From assembly GCF_033304615.1 (NCBI RefSeq), contig NZ_CP129118.1, positions 3,220,001-3,284,000 on the forward strand: a stretch of DNA of 64,000 bases. The letters run 5' to 3'. The notes under the pieces are model-generated. The model saw nothing but the letters and a program-made list of their open reading frames with translations. It searched no databases and had not been told where the DNA came from. The position numbers and the translations under genes are program-made. Source of the DNA: Sporosarcina oncorhynchi (GTDB taxonomy: Bacteria > Bacillota > Bacilli > Bacillales_A > Planococcaceae). Shown here in pieces: positions 42,747-52,692 of the stretch (its first letter is position 1; the number at the start of each line of letters is the position of its first letter).

Positions 42747-44204
42747 TTAAGTACCGCAATACGTGTTATATGGAATTTCCGGATCAGCTGGTTCTACATA
42801 GTCTTCCTGATCAGGCGAATAAGCGTATGGATTTTTCAGTACATCTAGCAAATTCCCGGCAACTGTCATATCCCCTTTGACAGCGGCAACTAGCGCCTCT
42901 TCCACTCGATGATTACGCGGAATAATGTTCGGATTATGTCTCTTCATAAACGCCTGAACTTCAGCTTCAGACTTATTTTGTCTCGTTCGCCTTGCATCCC
43001 AACTTATTTTCCATTCCACAAACTCCTGTGTATTGCTCATCGGCAAACTGTCCAACTGATCGAGTGTCAGTGCACGGAATGTATTCGTATAGTCCGCTTT
43101 ATTCACTTTCATTAGTTGCAGTAAATCTTTTACTAACTTGCCATCTGACGCCTCTTCATCGAAAATCCCCAGTTTCGCACGCATTCCTGCTAACCAATGA
43201 TTATGGAACAACTCGCGAAATGTAGAGAGCGATTGTTGCGCAATTTGTACAGCTTTATCCTTATCATCATCAAACAGCGGCATTAGCGTTTCCGCTAGGC
43301 GGGCTAGATTCCATTCAGCGATGCCGGGTTGATTGCCGTAGGCGTATCGAGCTTGTCGGTCAATCGAACTGAAAACGGTCGCCGGATCATATGTATCCAT
43401 GAACGCACATGGTCCGTAGTCAATTGTTTCTCCACTGATTGCCATATTATCCGTATTCATGACACCGTGAATGAAACCGTTCAGCTGCCATTTTGCAATG
43501 AGAAATGCTTGTCGTTCGATGACACTATCAAGTAGCGCGACGTATTTATCCGACATCAGCGCGAGATCAGGGTAATGGCGCTCAATCGTATAGTCCGCTA
43601 GCGTACGTAAATCCTCTACAACTTGACGCGCCGCCGCGTATTGGAATGTACCGACACGAATATGACTTGATGCGACTCGCGTAAGCACAGCACCTTCAAG
43701 CGTTTCTTCACGGTACACCAGCGAACCCGTCACGACGACGGCCAAACTCCGCGTCGTCGGGATGCCGAGACCTTGCATCGCTTCACTCATAATGAACTCA
43801 CGCATCATTGGTCCAAGTCCTGCCCGTCCATCTCCTCCGCGTGAAAATGGCGTCGGGCCAGATCCTTTGTATTGAATGTCAACACGTCTGCCATCCGGTG
43901 TCAGCTGCTCGCCTAGAAGCACAGCACGACCATCACCGAGCATTGTGAAATTGCCGAACTGATGGCCTGTATAAGCTTGCGCAATCGGCTCAGCGGATTG
44001 AGGGATGTGGTTCCCCGCAAGAACTTCAATTCCTTCCGCACTTGTCAACGCTTCCGCATCAAGTCCGAGCATCTTTGCCAAATGTGGATTGAATGCAATC
44101 AGTTTCGGTTCAGGTGCTTCTTCCGGTAATACATGTGCATAGAACACTTCCGGTAATCGTACATAGCTGTTGTCGAATTGCCAGCCGAATTGATCTTTCG
44201 TCAT
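42747..44204 (-). CDS. selO: Protein adenylyltransferase SelO (YdiU family)
   Basis: 485-aa pseudokinase-fold enzyme that transfers AMP from ATP to Ser/Thr/Tyr of target proteins, often linked to redox stress. Typical stretches are [39 protein letters not shown], the catalytic-loop region [23 protein letters not shown], and [19 protein letters not shown]. Length fits the family. ATG 44204 has GAAGGAGCGG upstream. It is downstream of crtO on the same strand by 53 bases, so partial cotranscription with the crt operon is possible. Confidence 0.93.
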   Translation of the reverse strand: MTKDQFGWQFDNSYVRLPEVFYAHVLPEEAPEPKLIAFNPHLAKMLGLDAEALTSAEGIEVLAGNHIPQSAEPIAQAYTGHQFGNFTMLGDGRAVLLGEQLTPDGRRVDIQYKGSGPTPFSRGGDGRAGLGPMMREFIMSEAMQGLGIPTTRSLAVVVTGSLVYREETLEGAVLTRVASSHIRVGTFQYAAARQVVEDLRTLADYTIERHYPDLALMSDKYVALLDSVIERQAFLIAKWQLNGFIHGVMNTDNMAISGETIDYGPCAFMDTYDPATVFSSIDRQARYAYGNQPGIAEWNLARLAETLMPLFDDDKDKAVQIAQQSLSTFRELFHNHWLAGMRAKLGIFDEEASDGKLVKDLLQLMKVNKADYTNTFRALTLDQLDSLPMSNTQEFVEWKISWDARRTRQNKSEAEVQAFMKRHNPNIIPRNHRVEEALVAAVKGDMTVAGNLLDVLKNPYAYSPDQEDYVEPADPEIPYNTYCGT

Positions 44205-44256
44205 CGTAACCGCTCCTTCTTCCGTTTCAGTTGTTCTCCAGTGTACACCACATGCC

Positions 44257-44775
44257 CTATGTATTCACGTTTGAAACGCTTCGTTTACGCGCTACCATTT
44301 CCGCATTGATAAGCCTTTCAAGACGCGGCCGGTTAAACCGTTGCACGATAATGAGCGGAAGATTGAACAGAACCGCATATGCGACATTAAGCCAAGCTGC
44401 CCATAAAGGGTTCCAAATAAAAAAAAGCACACTCGGTACGATTGTTAACCAGTGAACGAATTCAGCGCGGCGCGATTCAAGAAGAAACAGACCCAAAGAT
44501 GTCCGATCACGTCCGTGCAGCGTGCTTTTGTCGTACCCGTTGCGGATGAACAATGTACCGTCCGGAATATGCCTTTTCCACTTCTTCACGTTGAAAAACT
44601 GTTGCCAAATACGTCCTTCCCGCTCCCATGAAAACTGTTGGAACAACCAATCGTTTCGCATAAACCAAGAAACAGGAACGCGCTGGATAGCTATAGAAAT
44701 AACCAGATGCAATAGCAACCACGCAAATGCATCTAGTAAAGCTACCCATAGAAGAGGCAATTCAACAAGCGGCAT
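44257..44775 (-). CDS. crtO: Glycosyl-4,4'-diaponeurosporenoate acyltransferase
   Basis: 172-aa membrane protein matching staphylococcal CrtO, the last step of staphyloxanthin synthesis, which acylates the sugar of the glycosylated carotenoid. Shared stretches are [32 protein letters not shown] and [22 protein letters not shown] 44775 follows GGAGGTGTG by five bases; the frame extends five codons further. It is the last gene of the crtNMPQO order, 64 bases after crtQ. Confidence 0.88.
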   Translation of the reverse strand: MPLVELPLLWVALLDAFAWLLLHLVISIAIQRVPVSWFMRNDWLFQQFSWEREGRIWQQFFNVKKWKRHIPDGTLFIRNGYDKSTLHGRDRTSLGLFLLESRRAEFVHWLTIVPSVLFFIWNPLWAAWLNVAYAVLFNLPLIIVQRFNRPRLERLINAEMVARKRSVSNVNT

Positions 44776-44839
44776 GTCGCACACCTCCAATTACCGGAAT
44801 GGATTTCACATCCTTGTTTACACTTCTTATTTACATCGA

Positions 44840-45964
44840 TCATACATCAATATCCCGTCCGCGCCACGTCACCCGTTTTCTTCGTTTCGACAAGTACATT
44901 GAATACATAAAGACGAGGATAAAAAAGATGAACAGCAACGGAAACATTGGAATTGTCCAATTGGCAAAAACACCTGTTTTCCGCACAGAGCGGGCGACGC
45001 CCCACATATATGCCACATAGAGCATAACCGCAACGACGAGCTGGAGCCACAACTTTGTAATTACCGGAAAGAGAAATAACAAAGAACTTAAAATTCCGCC
45101 GACAACCCACAAATTAATGAGCAGCATGACAGAAGGAAGCGTCGAAACAGACCCCGAAGCCATGCTTTTTGAATAACCCTGTATTAATTGACCGAATCCT
45201 TCCGGATACATGCGCAACCATGCTACCCCACGGCCACTCATGCATGTGACAGGCAAGCCTTTATCCTGAAATTCATTGCCGAGTGCCAGATCGTCCATTA
45301 CCGCACCTTTTACCGCTGCATGTCCGCCAACTTCCATATACTCTGCCTTTGTGCACAGCATACAAGGACCGAACGACCCCGCACTCTTAAGTGAATCACC
45401 TTTCACCGTAAATACGTTCATCCCAGCCATGACAACGACAGGGAATATAGACGCGATCTGTTCATACCAGCGCTCTGGTCTATGATCGGGTTGCAACGAC
45501 AAGATTCCTGTGCCGCCTGACTCTTCAAAGCTCGCCACATACGTCACTAAACTATCAGGTCCTTCAAACACCGTATCCGCATCCATAAACAATAGTAATT
45601 CACCTGTCGCTGCCTCCGCTCCTGTCCAACAAGCGGACGACTTGCCAATCCAACCTTTGTCAAAACGTTCATTTGGCAATACTCGAGCGCCATATGAGTA
45701 AGCGACTTCCGCCGTCCTATCCGTCGAGTGATCATCGACAACAATCGTTTCGACTTCTATACCTCTTTGCGCTGAGATTGATTCGAGCAGAGGTAACATC
45801 CGCTTCTCCTCGTTGCGTGCAGGAATGATAATCGTCACAGAAGAACGAGAAGTACCTGTCAACCGAGCGTCGCTGTCTAAGACAGGTACTTTCCACAGCA
45901 CAAGTAAGCCACATGTCAATCCTATGACGGTGACAGCTACACTAAACACAAACAGGATTGACAT
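44840..45964 (-). CDS. crtQ: 4,4'-diaponeurosporenoate glycosyltransferase
   Basis: 374-aa family 2 glycosyltransferase with an N-terminal helix, nucleotide-sugar motif VTIIIPARNEEKRMLPLL, VVDDHSTDRTAEVA, the DxD-type MDADTVFEG, an acceptor-site region VKGAVMDDLALGNEF and C-terminal membrane helices. It matches staphylococcal CrtQ, which glucosylates diaponeurosporenoic acid. ATG 45964 follows AAAAGGGGGAG. It lies 145 bases after crtP with a hairpin element between, so it may have differential expression within the operon. Confidence 0.87.
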   Translation of the reverse strand: MSILFVFSVAVTVIGLTCGLLVLWKVPVLDSDARLTGTSRSSVTIIIPARNEEKRMLPLLESISAQRGIEVETIVVDDHSTDRTAEVAYSYGARVLPNERFDKGWIGKSSACWTGAEAATGELLLFMDADTVFEGPDSLVTYVASFEESGGTGILSLQPDHRPERWYEQIASIFPVVVMAGMNVFTVKGDSLKSAGSFGPCMLCTKAEYMEVGGHAAVKGAVMDDLALGNEFQDKGLPVTCMSGRGVAWLRMYPEGFGQLIQGYSKSMASGSVSTLPSVMLLINLWVVGGILSSLLFLFPVITKLWLQLVVAVMLYVAYMWGVARSVRKTGVFANWTIPMFPLLFIFFILVFMYSMYLSKRRKRVTWRGRDIDV

Positions 45965-45987
45965 ATACGCTCCCCCTTTTTAAAAGT

Positions 45988-46105
45988 CAATTGCGCCTCG
46001 GCGTAATTGCGTTAGGATTTTAATAACTCCCTCTACATGAAATGCTTTTCTGGCGTCCATCTCACCACTTATAGAAGAGGGGACTTCTGCTGAATCAAAT
46101 TAACC
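45988..46105. repeat. Putative intergenic hairpin element between crtP and crtQ
   Basis: CAATTGCGCC / GGCGTAATTG (45988-46009) forms a tight hairpin with one G-U pair. It is followed by GCGTCCATCTCACCACTTATAG and GACTTCTGCTGAATCAAATT, which look like a widespread intergenic repeat of this bacterial group. Only one copy is present in this window, so the repeat nature rests on general recognition. Confidence 0.4.
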
Positions 46106-46109
46106 CCTA

Positions 46110-47615
46110 TCACTTGCGTTTCAATAAACCGTCGCGTTTCAGGATTGCTTTGCACACTTGTTGACCGCTCAACGTCACCATCGGCATACCGCCACCTGGG
46201 TTCACAGTGCCCCCAACGAAATACAAATTATCGAATCGGTCGCTATGCTTTTTATGTTTAAAGCCTTTATTCTTCTTTTTGTCAGATAATGTTCCGTATA
46301 TCGAACCACGGTGCGATCCATATGTCCGCTCGATATCATGTGGTGTCCACACGTCACGAGTTACGATATTTGCGCGCAGATCCGTCAGTCCCATGCATTC
46401 AAGTTTATCGAGGACACGTTCTTCAAGTCGGGCATAGTCTGTTGCTGTGAAAGGCTTGTCCTGGATATGCGGAATATGGGGCAGGACTTTCAAGTTTTCA
46501 TGTCCAGCAGGCGCTTGCGATGGATCGGTCTTATTCGCATTGACGAGGTAAATTGTCGGGTCGTCGGGCAACTTGTGCTGCTGGAACACTTTGTCCATCT
46601 GCCCTTGTAAATCTTCCGAAAAGAAGAAGTTATGGTGATTGAGTTGTGGATACAGCTTCTTTACACCAAGATGAAGAACGAGTCCCGAGCTCGACGGTTC
46701 GAATTTCCTCTCGAGCCGATCGATTTCCTTCTGATCAGTATCGACCATTTTATCGTAGAACGGAATGACTTCCATGTTAGAGATAAAATAGTTGGCAATA
46801 GCTACCGAACCGTCCGATAGTTCAACCCCCGTGATTTGGTCTTTACGCGTTAAAGCCTTCGTTACTTCAACGCCTGTATACAAGGAGACGCCGGCTTCTT
46901 TTGCAAGTGCGTGAAGCGCATCCGCAAGTTTATGCATCCCGCCAGGCACATACCAACAGCCTTGTGCGTGTTGCATATAAATCATCATATTGAGTACGGC
47001 AGGTGCATCGTATGGCGAAGAACCGACGTACTTGATGAAATAGGACAGCATTGTACGTAAATGAGGATTGCTGATTCGTTTGTCGATGGCCTCGAACATC
47101 GTTGAGTTCAAGTCGAATCCTTTAAGCGATGAAAAGACGCCATGATGCTTGATCACTTGCGCCGTCGTATCCAGGCCCTCTTTGAAATACCCTTCATCGG
47201 TCATGTCATACAGATTTTTCGCATAGCGCAAAAATGCGGCATATTCTTTCATGTCGCGTTTGGACAGATGGGGATTTTCATTAGCCATCTTATTGAGATC
47301 GCCATACAGATCGAGTACCGCTCCGTCTGGAAAGAACGAACGCCATTCCCGTTCCAGGCGAACAATCTTCACATAATCTTGCATCCGTTTACCACTACCG
47401 GCAAATAGTCTTTCAAAAATATGTGGCATCGTCAAGATGGACGGTCCCAAGTCGAATCCGAAGCCATCCTGCTCCAAGCGGTTCAACTTCCCGCCCAGAT
47501 GTCCATTCTTTTCATACAATGAAACTTCATATCCCCGTTGCGCTAGCGAGATTGCAGCAGACAGTCCGCCCAACCCGCCACCGATAACGATGGCTGTTTT
47601 CATTTTTCGTGACAT
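46110..47615 (-). CDS. crtP: Diaponeurosporene oxidase
   Basis: 501-aa FAD-dependent carotenoid oxidase of the phytoene-desaturase superfamily. The N-terminal dinucleotide motif is [27 protein letters not shown], and the C-terminal signature is [23 protein letters not shown]. Long identical stretches with staphylococcal CrtP ([45 protein letters not shown]) separate it from CrtN. It oxidises the terminal methyl of 4,4'-diaponeurosporene. ATG 47615 follows AGAGGTG, 16 bases after crtM. Confidence 0.92.
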   Translation of the reverse strand: MSRKMKTAIVIGGGLGGLSAAISLAQRGYEVSLYEKNGHLGGKLNRLEQDGFGFDLGPSILTMPHIFERLFAGSGKRMQDYVKIVRLEREWRSFFPDGAVLDLYGDLNKMANENPHLSKRDMKEYAAFLRYAKNLYDMTDEGYFKEGLDTTAQVIKHHGVFSSLKGFDLNSTMFEAIDKRISNPHLRTMLSYFIKYVGSSPYDAPAVLNMMIYMQHAQGCWYVPGGMHKLADALHALAKEAGVSLYTGVEVTKALTRKDQITGVELSDGSVAIANYFISNMEVIPFYDKMVDTDQKEIDRLERKFEPSSSGLVLHLGVKKLYPQLNHHNFFFSEDLQGQMDKVFQQHKLPDDPTIYLVNANKTDPSQAPAGHENLKVLPHIPHIQDKPFTATDYARLEERVLDKLECMGLTDLRANIVTRDVWTPHDIERTYGSHRGSIYGTLSDKKKNKGFKHKKHSDRFDNLYFVGGTVNPGGGMPMVTLSGQQVCKAILKRDGLLKRK

Positions 47616-47631
47616 GCGTGCACCTCTTTCC

Positions 47632-48495
47632 TTAAATTGAAGCTTGCGCCGCGATTTTCACCATTTCCATCTTGGATACATAATTCTTCTTTCGGAAACA
47701 GTCATATTTATTTTTGCGTACACTGTCCAATATCCCACGGTACACCCGTGCGGAAGCAATAACTGCAAACTTGCTGTCTTCATCGAATCCGTCACTGTTG
47801 CCAATAAAGTCCGCATACAATTCTTCTGCACGTTCTGCCAGCGACTCCCACAATGCTATGAAGTTATCCGAAATGATCCCTTTGGACAGTTCATGTTTGG
47901 AATAACCGAAGGCGGCCATTTCGTGAACCGGCAAATAGATCCGATTCTTCTCCAAATAGTCTTCCCCTATGTCACGGAGAATGTTCGTAATCTGCATCGC
48001 GATGCCTAGATTCACAGCGCTCATAGTCAAATCCTTGTCCGTATCAGAAGCGATAATCGGCAACAGCATCTTGCCGACAGACCCCGCGACATACGTACTA
48101 TACTCCTCAAGTTCCTCCCGCGTATTCGGAGATGTAAAATGGATATCCATTCGCTGTCCTTTCAACTGGTCAAAAAACGGCTGGATTTCCATGTCAAACC
48201 GGTTAAACACATCTCGGAGCGCACGCCATAACGGCAAATCTTTCTCTTGGCGTTGCGCAAACCGATTCAACTCATCTGTTAAATGATCGAGTGCGACAAG
48301 TTGAGACGCAGACGTCAGATTTTCATCGACACTGTTGTCCGCTTGGCGGCAAAAGGCATAGATAGCATAGACAGCGTTCGCTTTCTCTTGCGGCAATGTT
48401 GAAAACGCGTAGTAAAAGCTTTTAGAATAGCGTTTTATGATAGCTTCACAATATCCATAGTCTTCGACGAGAGACGGTTTTTCATTAATTAGCAT
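47632..48495 (-). CDS. crtM: Dehydrosqualene (4,4'-diapophytoene) synthase
   Basis: 287-aa squalene/phytoene-synthase family enzyme that joins two farnesyl diphosphates. Both Asp-rich motifs are visible: the first as [10 protein letters not shown] and the second as [18 protein letters not shown] 48495 follows AAAGGAG and is 13 bases after the crtN stop. An in-frame extension upstream lies inside crtN and is ignored. Tandem arrangement with crtN is the same as in Staphylococcus. Confidence 0.93.
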   Translation of the reverse strand: MLINEKPSLVEDYGYCEAIIKRYSKSFYYAFSTLPQEKANAVYAIYAFCRQADNSVDENLTSASQLVALDHLTDELNRFAQRQEKDLPLWRALRDVFNRFDMEIQPFFDQLKGQRMDIHFTSPNTREELEEYSTYVAGSVGKMLLPIIASDTDKDLTMSAVNLGIAMQITNILRDIGEDYLEKNRIYLPVHEMAAFGYSKHELSKGIISDNFIALWESLAERAEELYADFIGNSDGFDEDSKFAVIASARVYRGILDSVRKNKYDCFRKKNYVSKMEMVKIAAQASI

Positions 48496-48508
48496 GATTT
48501 GACTCCTT

Positions 48509-50029
48509 TCATCTCGTGTGGAATAGAATTCCTTTGTCGTCATGAAGCAGTTCTTCTGTCGCGATACGTGCGGATAGCAGAACAATTGGAACACCCGCAC
48601 CCGGGTGTGTGCTGCTTCCCGTGAAGTAAAAGTTTTCGCAATGTGTCGCCTTGCTCTGCGGACGCATATGATTACTTTGGCCCAATGTAGGCTGAAGACC
48701 AAACGTAGCGCCGTTATATGCGTTGAACCGTTCTTCAAAATCTTTCGGTGTCATGAATGTTTCGCTGACAATTTCATTCTCCACGTTTTCAAATCCTTTA
48801 ATTTCCTTCAAGGCATCGAGCACATATCCTCGATAATGAGCAATTGTCTCTTCATCCCATTCGTATTGCGCACAGGATTTGTCCGATACGGGTACAAGAA
48901 TATACAAACCGTCCTTACCTTCTGGCGCCAATGAAGGATCCAGTTTCGATCCCATATAGACGTAAAATGATGCGTTTTCAAGTTTTTCCCCAGCAAAAAT
49001 CCCATCCAAATTTTCACGTAAATGTTCATTGAAGATGAAATTATGCGCAGTCGGCACTTCATCATATTTCCGGTCCATTCCGAGATACATCAGGAAGCAG
49101 GAACAGGAATATTTCATGCTGTCGATTTTTTTATCCGTATACTTTCCTTTCGCTTTCGGTTCCTTAACAAGGTTCTTCATCGCATATGGGAAATCTGCGT
49201 TACACATGACGAAATCGGATTCGATTACTTCACCTTCGATTCGGATCCCTTTCGCTTCACCATTTTCGATAACAATTTCATCGACTGGTGAATTGTAATG
49301 AACTTTACCACCCAACTCCAGAAACAGCCTTTCAAGTGATGTAGCCATCGTATACATTCCACCTTTAATGAACCAAACACCATAAATGAACTCGATCATC
49401 GGAATCATCGAATAGAGTGAAGGACCGCTATACGGGGATACACCTATATAGAGCGTTTGAAAACTAATCATCTGTTTCAAACGTTCATTTTTGATATATT
49501 TGCTTAGGAATTTATCCGCATTATCAAATGTTTTCAACTTCATACCTTGGCGAAGCATTGATAGATTATAAAAGTCTGATGGCTTGCGGAAAGGCTTTTG
49601 GAGGAAATGTTCCTTTGCAACGAGGAACCTTTTGTAAATCTCCTGCAAATAATCTAGAAATCCTTGTGCGTCTGCTTCGCTAATATCTTCAAACACTTCC
49701 ATCAGCTTTGTCATTTCGGATGAAATTTCGTAATGATCTTCCGGCTTATTTCCAAAGAATACACTATACATCGGATCCAACCGTTCCATTGGAATATAGT
49801 CATCAGGATCACGTCCGCACAATTGAAAGATTTCACGATACAACTCCGGCATCATGACAATCGTCGGTCCGAGATCAAATGTATAGCCATCCTTTTCAAT
49901 GCGGTTCATCTTGCCGCCCGCCAATGATTCCTTTTCATACAATTCAACTTCATACCCGGCATGTTGCAATCGGATTGCACTCGCAAGACCCGCAACCCCA
50001 GCCCCGATAACCGTCACTTTTTTCTTCAT
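48509..50029 (-). CDS. crtN: Dehydrosqualene desaturase
   Basis: 506-aa FAD-dependent desaturase. The N-terminal motif is VIGAGVAGLASAIRLQHAGYE, with DLGPTIVMMPELYREIF, SFQTLYIGVSPYSGPSLYSM and PMIEFIYGVWFIKGGMY as in staphylococcal CrtN, and a C-terminal FTGSSTHPGAGVPIVLLSARI. It converts 4,4'-diapophytoene to 4,4'-diaponeurosporene. It is the first gene of the operon crtN-crtM-crtP-crtQ-crtO. The upstream region carries four TTGTATAA-type direct repeats. The start is ATG 50029, with GAGAGGTGG 9 bases upstream. Confidence 0.94.
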   Translation of the reverse strand: MKKKVTVIGAGVAGLASAIRLQHAGYEVELYEKESLAGGKMNRIEKDGYTFDLGPTIVMMPELYREIFQLCGRDPDDYIPMERLDPMYSVFFGNKPEDHYEISSEMTKLMEVFEDISEADAQGFLDYLQEIYKRFLVAKEHFLQKPFRKPSDFYNLSMLRQGMKLKTFDNADKFLSKYIKNERLKQMISFQTLYIGVSPYSGPSLYSMIPMIEFIYGVWFIKGGMYTMATSLERLFLELGGKVHYNSPVDEIVIENGEAKGIRIEGEVIESDFVMCNADFPYAMKNLVKEPKAKGKYTDKKIDSMKYSCSCFLMYLGMDRKYDEVPTAHNFIFNEHLRENLDGIFAGEKLENASFYVYMGSKLDPSLAPEGKDGLYILVPVSDKSCAQYEWDEETIAHYRGYVLDALKEIKGFENVENEIVSETFMTPKDFEERFNAYNGATFGLQPTLGQSNHMRPQSKATHCENFYFTGSSTHPGAGVPIVLLSARIATEELLHDDKGILFHTR

Positions 50030-50054
50030 CTAAATTTCCACCTCTCATCACCAT

Positions 50055-50140
50055 CATTATACAAAACATTATACAACATAACTTTTAGTCGAATAAACGG
50101 TATATAAAATGAAATAACCTTATACAATGCTTATACACTA
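50055..50140 (-). promoter_or_regulatory. crt operon promoter region with direct-repeat operators
   Basis: On the minus strand two TTGTATAATG copies lie 12 bases apart (50055-50064 and 50067-50076) and include candidate -10 TATAAT boxes. A second pair, CTTATACA on the plus strand (50119 and 50130), repeats with exactly 11-base spacing. No good -35 is present. The repeats resemble TGTACAATG in the operator of the LitR/CarH-like gene (20345-20374). CarH tetramers are known to bind 11-bp tandem repeats. Confidence 0.6.
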
Positions 50141-50194
50141 CTTTTATTCACATGACAAGCTATAGAGTACAATAATGCTAGAAAAAATAGAAAA

Positions 50195-50218
50195 TACCCC
50201 TGTTTTTACACAGAGGTA
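50195..50218 (-). terminator. Terminator overlapping the end of the polysaccharide deacetylase gene
   Basis: Stem TACCCCTGT / ACAGAGGTA (one wobble). On the minus strand it is followed by TTTTCTATTTTTT. The stop codon of the upstream gene lies in the loop. Confidence 0.65.
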
Positions 50219-50913
50219 CCGACTGTTTTAAATTCAGTTTCTTTTAACGTTGTTTCTTCCAAGTACATAGATAGCTTGTTCAACATATGGGCAGGCGCTG
50301 TTGAATCTGCTCCTGGATTTGTGCCGTCATCATGTAATAGAACTATGGAACCGTCAGATGGTACCTTATGTAAACCGTCCAACAACCCGGTTTCACAATG
50401 GGCAACTTTCCAATCCTTAAACATATGTGACCATAATACAATCTCATAAGGCTTGGACATATGTAGTGATGTTGCATTAAGAAAGCCCCATGGTGGACGG
50501 TATAACGTTGGACTTTCACCCGTCAATTCCTTGATGGCGTGATCCGTTTCTTCAATCTGTGTTCGTAATTGAGAAGGGGTTAATAACCAGCTTGATGTAT
50601 GTTCGTAGTGATGGATGCCAATCCGATGCCCTTCGTCATGCATCCGTTTAACGATAGCGGGATAGGCACGCACTTTTTCACCGACTACAAAAAACGTTGC
50701 CTGGATCTTATGTTTTTTCAGCAGGTCCAACAGTTGTACCGTATAAACAGGATGCGGCCCGTCGTCGAACGTTAAAGCAATCCCTTTCCCGCTTGGCATT
50801 TTTTTTGTTATACGATGCCCAATTGTTCGAATCACAGCTGTTGCACCCATTCCATAAGCAAACGGAAGTAGCGCCAGTCCCGCCGCGACAATGAATACTG
50901 CCCGTTTTTTCAT
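50206..50913 (-). CDS. Polysaccharide deacetylase family protein
   Basis: 235-aa protein with an N-terminal signal/anchor helix (AVFIVAAGLALLPFAYGMG) and a NodB-type domain: TFDDGPHPVYT (motif 1), the zinc histidines in HHYEHTSSW (motif 2), YRPPWGF (motif 3) and IVLLHDDG (motif 5). Family members remove acetyl groups from peptidoglycan or other envelope glycans. ATG 50913 follows GGAGGTGT. It is upstream of crtN but separated by a terminator. Confidence 0.9.
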   Translation of the reverse strand: MKKRAVFIVAAGLALLPFAYGMGATAVIRTIGHRITKKMPSGKGIALTFDDGPHPVYTVQLLDLLKKHKIQATFFVVGEKVRAYPAIVKRMHDEGHRIGIHHYEHTSSWLLTPSQLRTQIEETDHAIKELTGESPTLYRPPWGFLNATSLHMSKPYEIVLWSHMFKDWKVAHCETGLLDGLHKVPSDGSIVLLHDDGTNPGADSTAPAHMLNKLSMYLEETTLKETEFKTVGTSV

Positions 50914-51138
50914 CGGTACACCTCCTAATTCCTTCATGTATACGCACTAGTATAATCGAAATGAATTACAAGAGCGATTTTCGACTTTCTCATAATCTAT
51001 CGTCTAGGATTCAGTCACTCCCTTCACAGTCTTCAATTTACACAGAAGCAAATAAATAGAATATGTTTACTCGTTCTCATCTACAGGAATAGTTGTTCTA
51101 CAGGTTGAATAATGTGGAAGCAGGAATGGAGGGATTCA

Positions 51139-51930
51139 ATGAAACACGATACTAGAAAAACAGCCGTGGATGTATTGATGATTGTTACGTACATCCTCAT
51201 GATCACGATGAACGCGCTTGCGAACTTGTTGCCGCTTAACGGCCAGAATACCGGTGAAATCTCCGACAATTACGCCAACTTATTTGCACCCGCAGGCTTC
51301 ACATTCTCTATTTGGAGCGTCATCTATGTCCTATTAGCTTTACATATCCTCTATCAACTTGGACTATTCCGCAGCAACACGAAGTCGAATGACCAACTTC
51401 TCACGCAGATCGGCATTTACTTTTCCCTGTCGTCCGTACTAAACGCAATATGGATTATCGCCTGGCATTATGATCAGCTGCTTCTATCCGTCTTTATTAT
51501 GATTCTCTTGCTAGTTACATTAATTCGTATCAACCAATTAACTGCAACTGCAAAGCTATCACCGAAAGAAAGCTTCTTCATCAAGCTCCCTTTTAGCATC
51601 TATTTCGGTTGGATCACCGTTGCAACTATCGCCAACATTACTGCCTATCTCGTTTCCATCGGCTGGGACGGATTCGGCCTATCCAAAGCGACATGGACAA
51701 TTATCATCCTCATCGTCGGGACAATCATCGGCGTTCTGACAATGCTTACACTCCATAACGCAGCGTACGGACTGGCACTGATCTGGGCATATTATGGAAT
51801 CTATTCAAAACACACTTCCGTAACCGGCTTCAACAACGAATACCCGGCAATCATAACGACAGTCCTGATCTGCATCGTTGTCTTCGCTGCCACAATGATC
51901 TTTGTTCTGCTGCGCCAATCGCGAAAATAG
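51139..51930 (+). CDS. TspO/MBR-related tryptophan-rich sensory protein, long form
   Basis: 263-aa membrane protein with seven to eight predicted helices. The segment FAPAGFTFSIWSVIYVLLALHILYQ corresponds to the conserved start of TspO/CrtK proteins, and W-rich helices follow. It is longer than classical five-helix TspO (about 160 aa). TspO/CrtK proteins bind porphyrins and were first found beside carotenoid genes in Rhodobacter; here it lies 1.1 kb from the crt operon. ATG 51139 follows GGAGGG. Confidence 0.8.
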   Translation: MKHDTRKTAVDVLMIVTYILMITMNALANLLPLNGQNTGEISDNYANLFAPAGFTFSIWSVIYVLLALHILYQLGLFRSNTKSNDQLLTQIGIYFSLSSVLNAIWIIAWHYDQLLLSVFIMILLLVTLIRINQLTATAKLSPKESFFIKLPFSIYFGWITVATIANITAYLVSIGWDGFGLSKATWTIIILIVGTIIGVLTMLTLHNAAYGLALIWAYYGIYSKHTSVTGFNNEYPAIITTVLICIVVFAATMIFVLLRQSRK

Positions 51931-52039
51931 ACGAACATCGCTACCCGTATTCACCCGCGTACAAGTCACGACACATTCCCCAAAGTCTATGCATATTCTG
52001 TAAAGATTGCCATATATGCAGAGCTGAAAGGATGAATCA

Positions 52040-52573
52040 ATGAGTTCCACGTTCGACTATGAATCATCTAATGCCCAGTTCACATTCGATGTGAACACCA
52101 ATCCACTTTTTCGAAAAGACAACAAGAACTACATTAACAAATTGAGCGTCGACCAACTGAACACATTAAACAACCTGTCGATGCTCGATATTTTCCTCAG
52201 CAAGGACAGCATCATCGAACCACATTATCACCCGAATGCTTCCGAATTAACCTACTGTATTTCCGGCTCCGCCATCATTTCTATAATGAACCCCTTCACA
52301 AAGGTGTTCCATCATTATTCCATCACCCCCGGGCAGGTCGTCAATATCCCGCAAGGCTGGTGGCACTACCAGATTGCCTACTCGCCCGACACCCATCTGC
52401 AAGGAATCGTTAATACTGGAACCCCGGAAGTCATACTCGGTTCGGACATCTTGACCGCAACACCAGCAGATGTCTTCGCGTACAGTTACGGTCTTGACGT
52501 GAACGAGTGGAAAGCTGTCACAGATAACATCAAGCCGTCCACGTTAATCGGCCCTCCGGAATCACATGCCTAA
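52040..52573 (+). CDS. Cupin domain-containing protein
   Basis: 177-aa single-domain germin-like cupin. Metal-ligand motif 1 is EPHYHPNASELTYCISG, and motif 2 is PGQVVNIPQGWWHYQIA. Similarity in layout is to half of a bicupin oxalate decarboxylase, but the catalytic lid cannot be identified, so activity is uncertain. It starts at ATG behind GAAAGGATG, 109 bases after the TspO-like gene. Confidence 0.82.
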   Translation: MSSTFDYESSNAQFTFDVNTNPLFRKDNKNYINKLSVDQLNTLNNLSMLDIFLSKDSIIEPHYHPNASELTYCISGSAIISIMNPFTKVFHHYSITPGQVVNIPQGWWHYQIAYSPDTHLQGIVNTGTPEVILGSDILTATPADVFAYSYGLDVNEWKAVTDNIKPSTLIGPPESHA

Positions 52574-52692
52574 CACCCTCTCAGCCCCCAGCCCTATAAG
52601 AAATCAACCTAATGGCGAATTGGATTTTTCAGAACTTCCTGTATAGTTAAGTTTATAGAGGAAGTTTAAACCAATCAAAAGGAGAATGGCAG

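Noticed and set aside
47632..48738. 368-residue form of CrtM
   Set aside because: The first 81 codons lie inside crtN in another frame; ATG 48495 has AAAGGAG and gives the normal family length.
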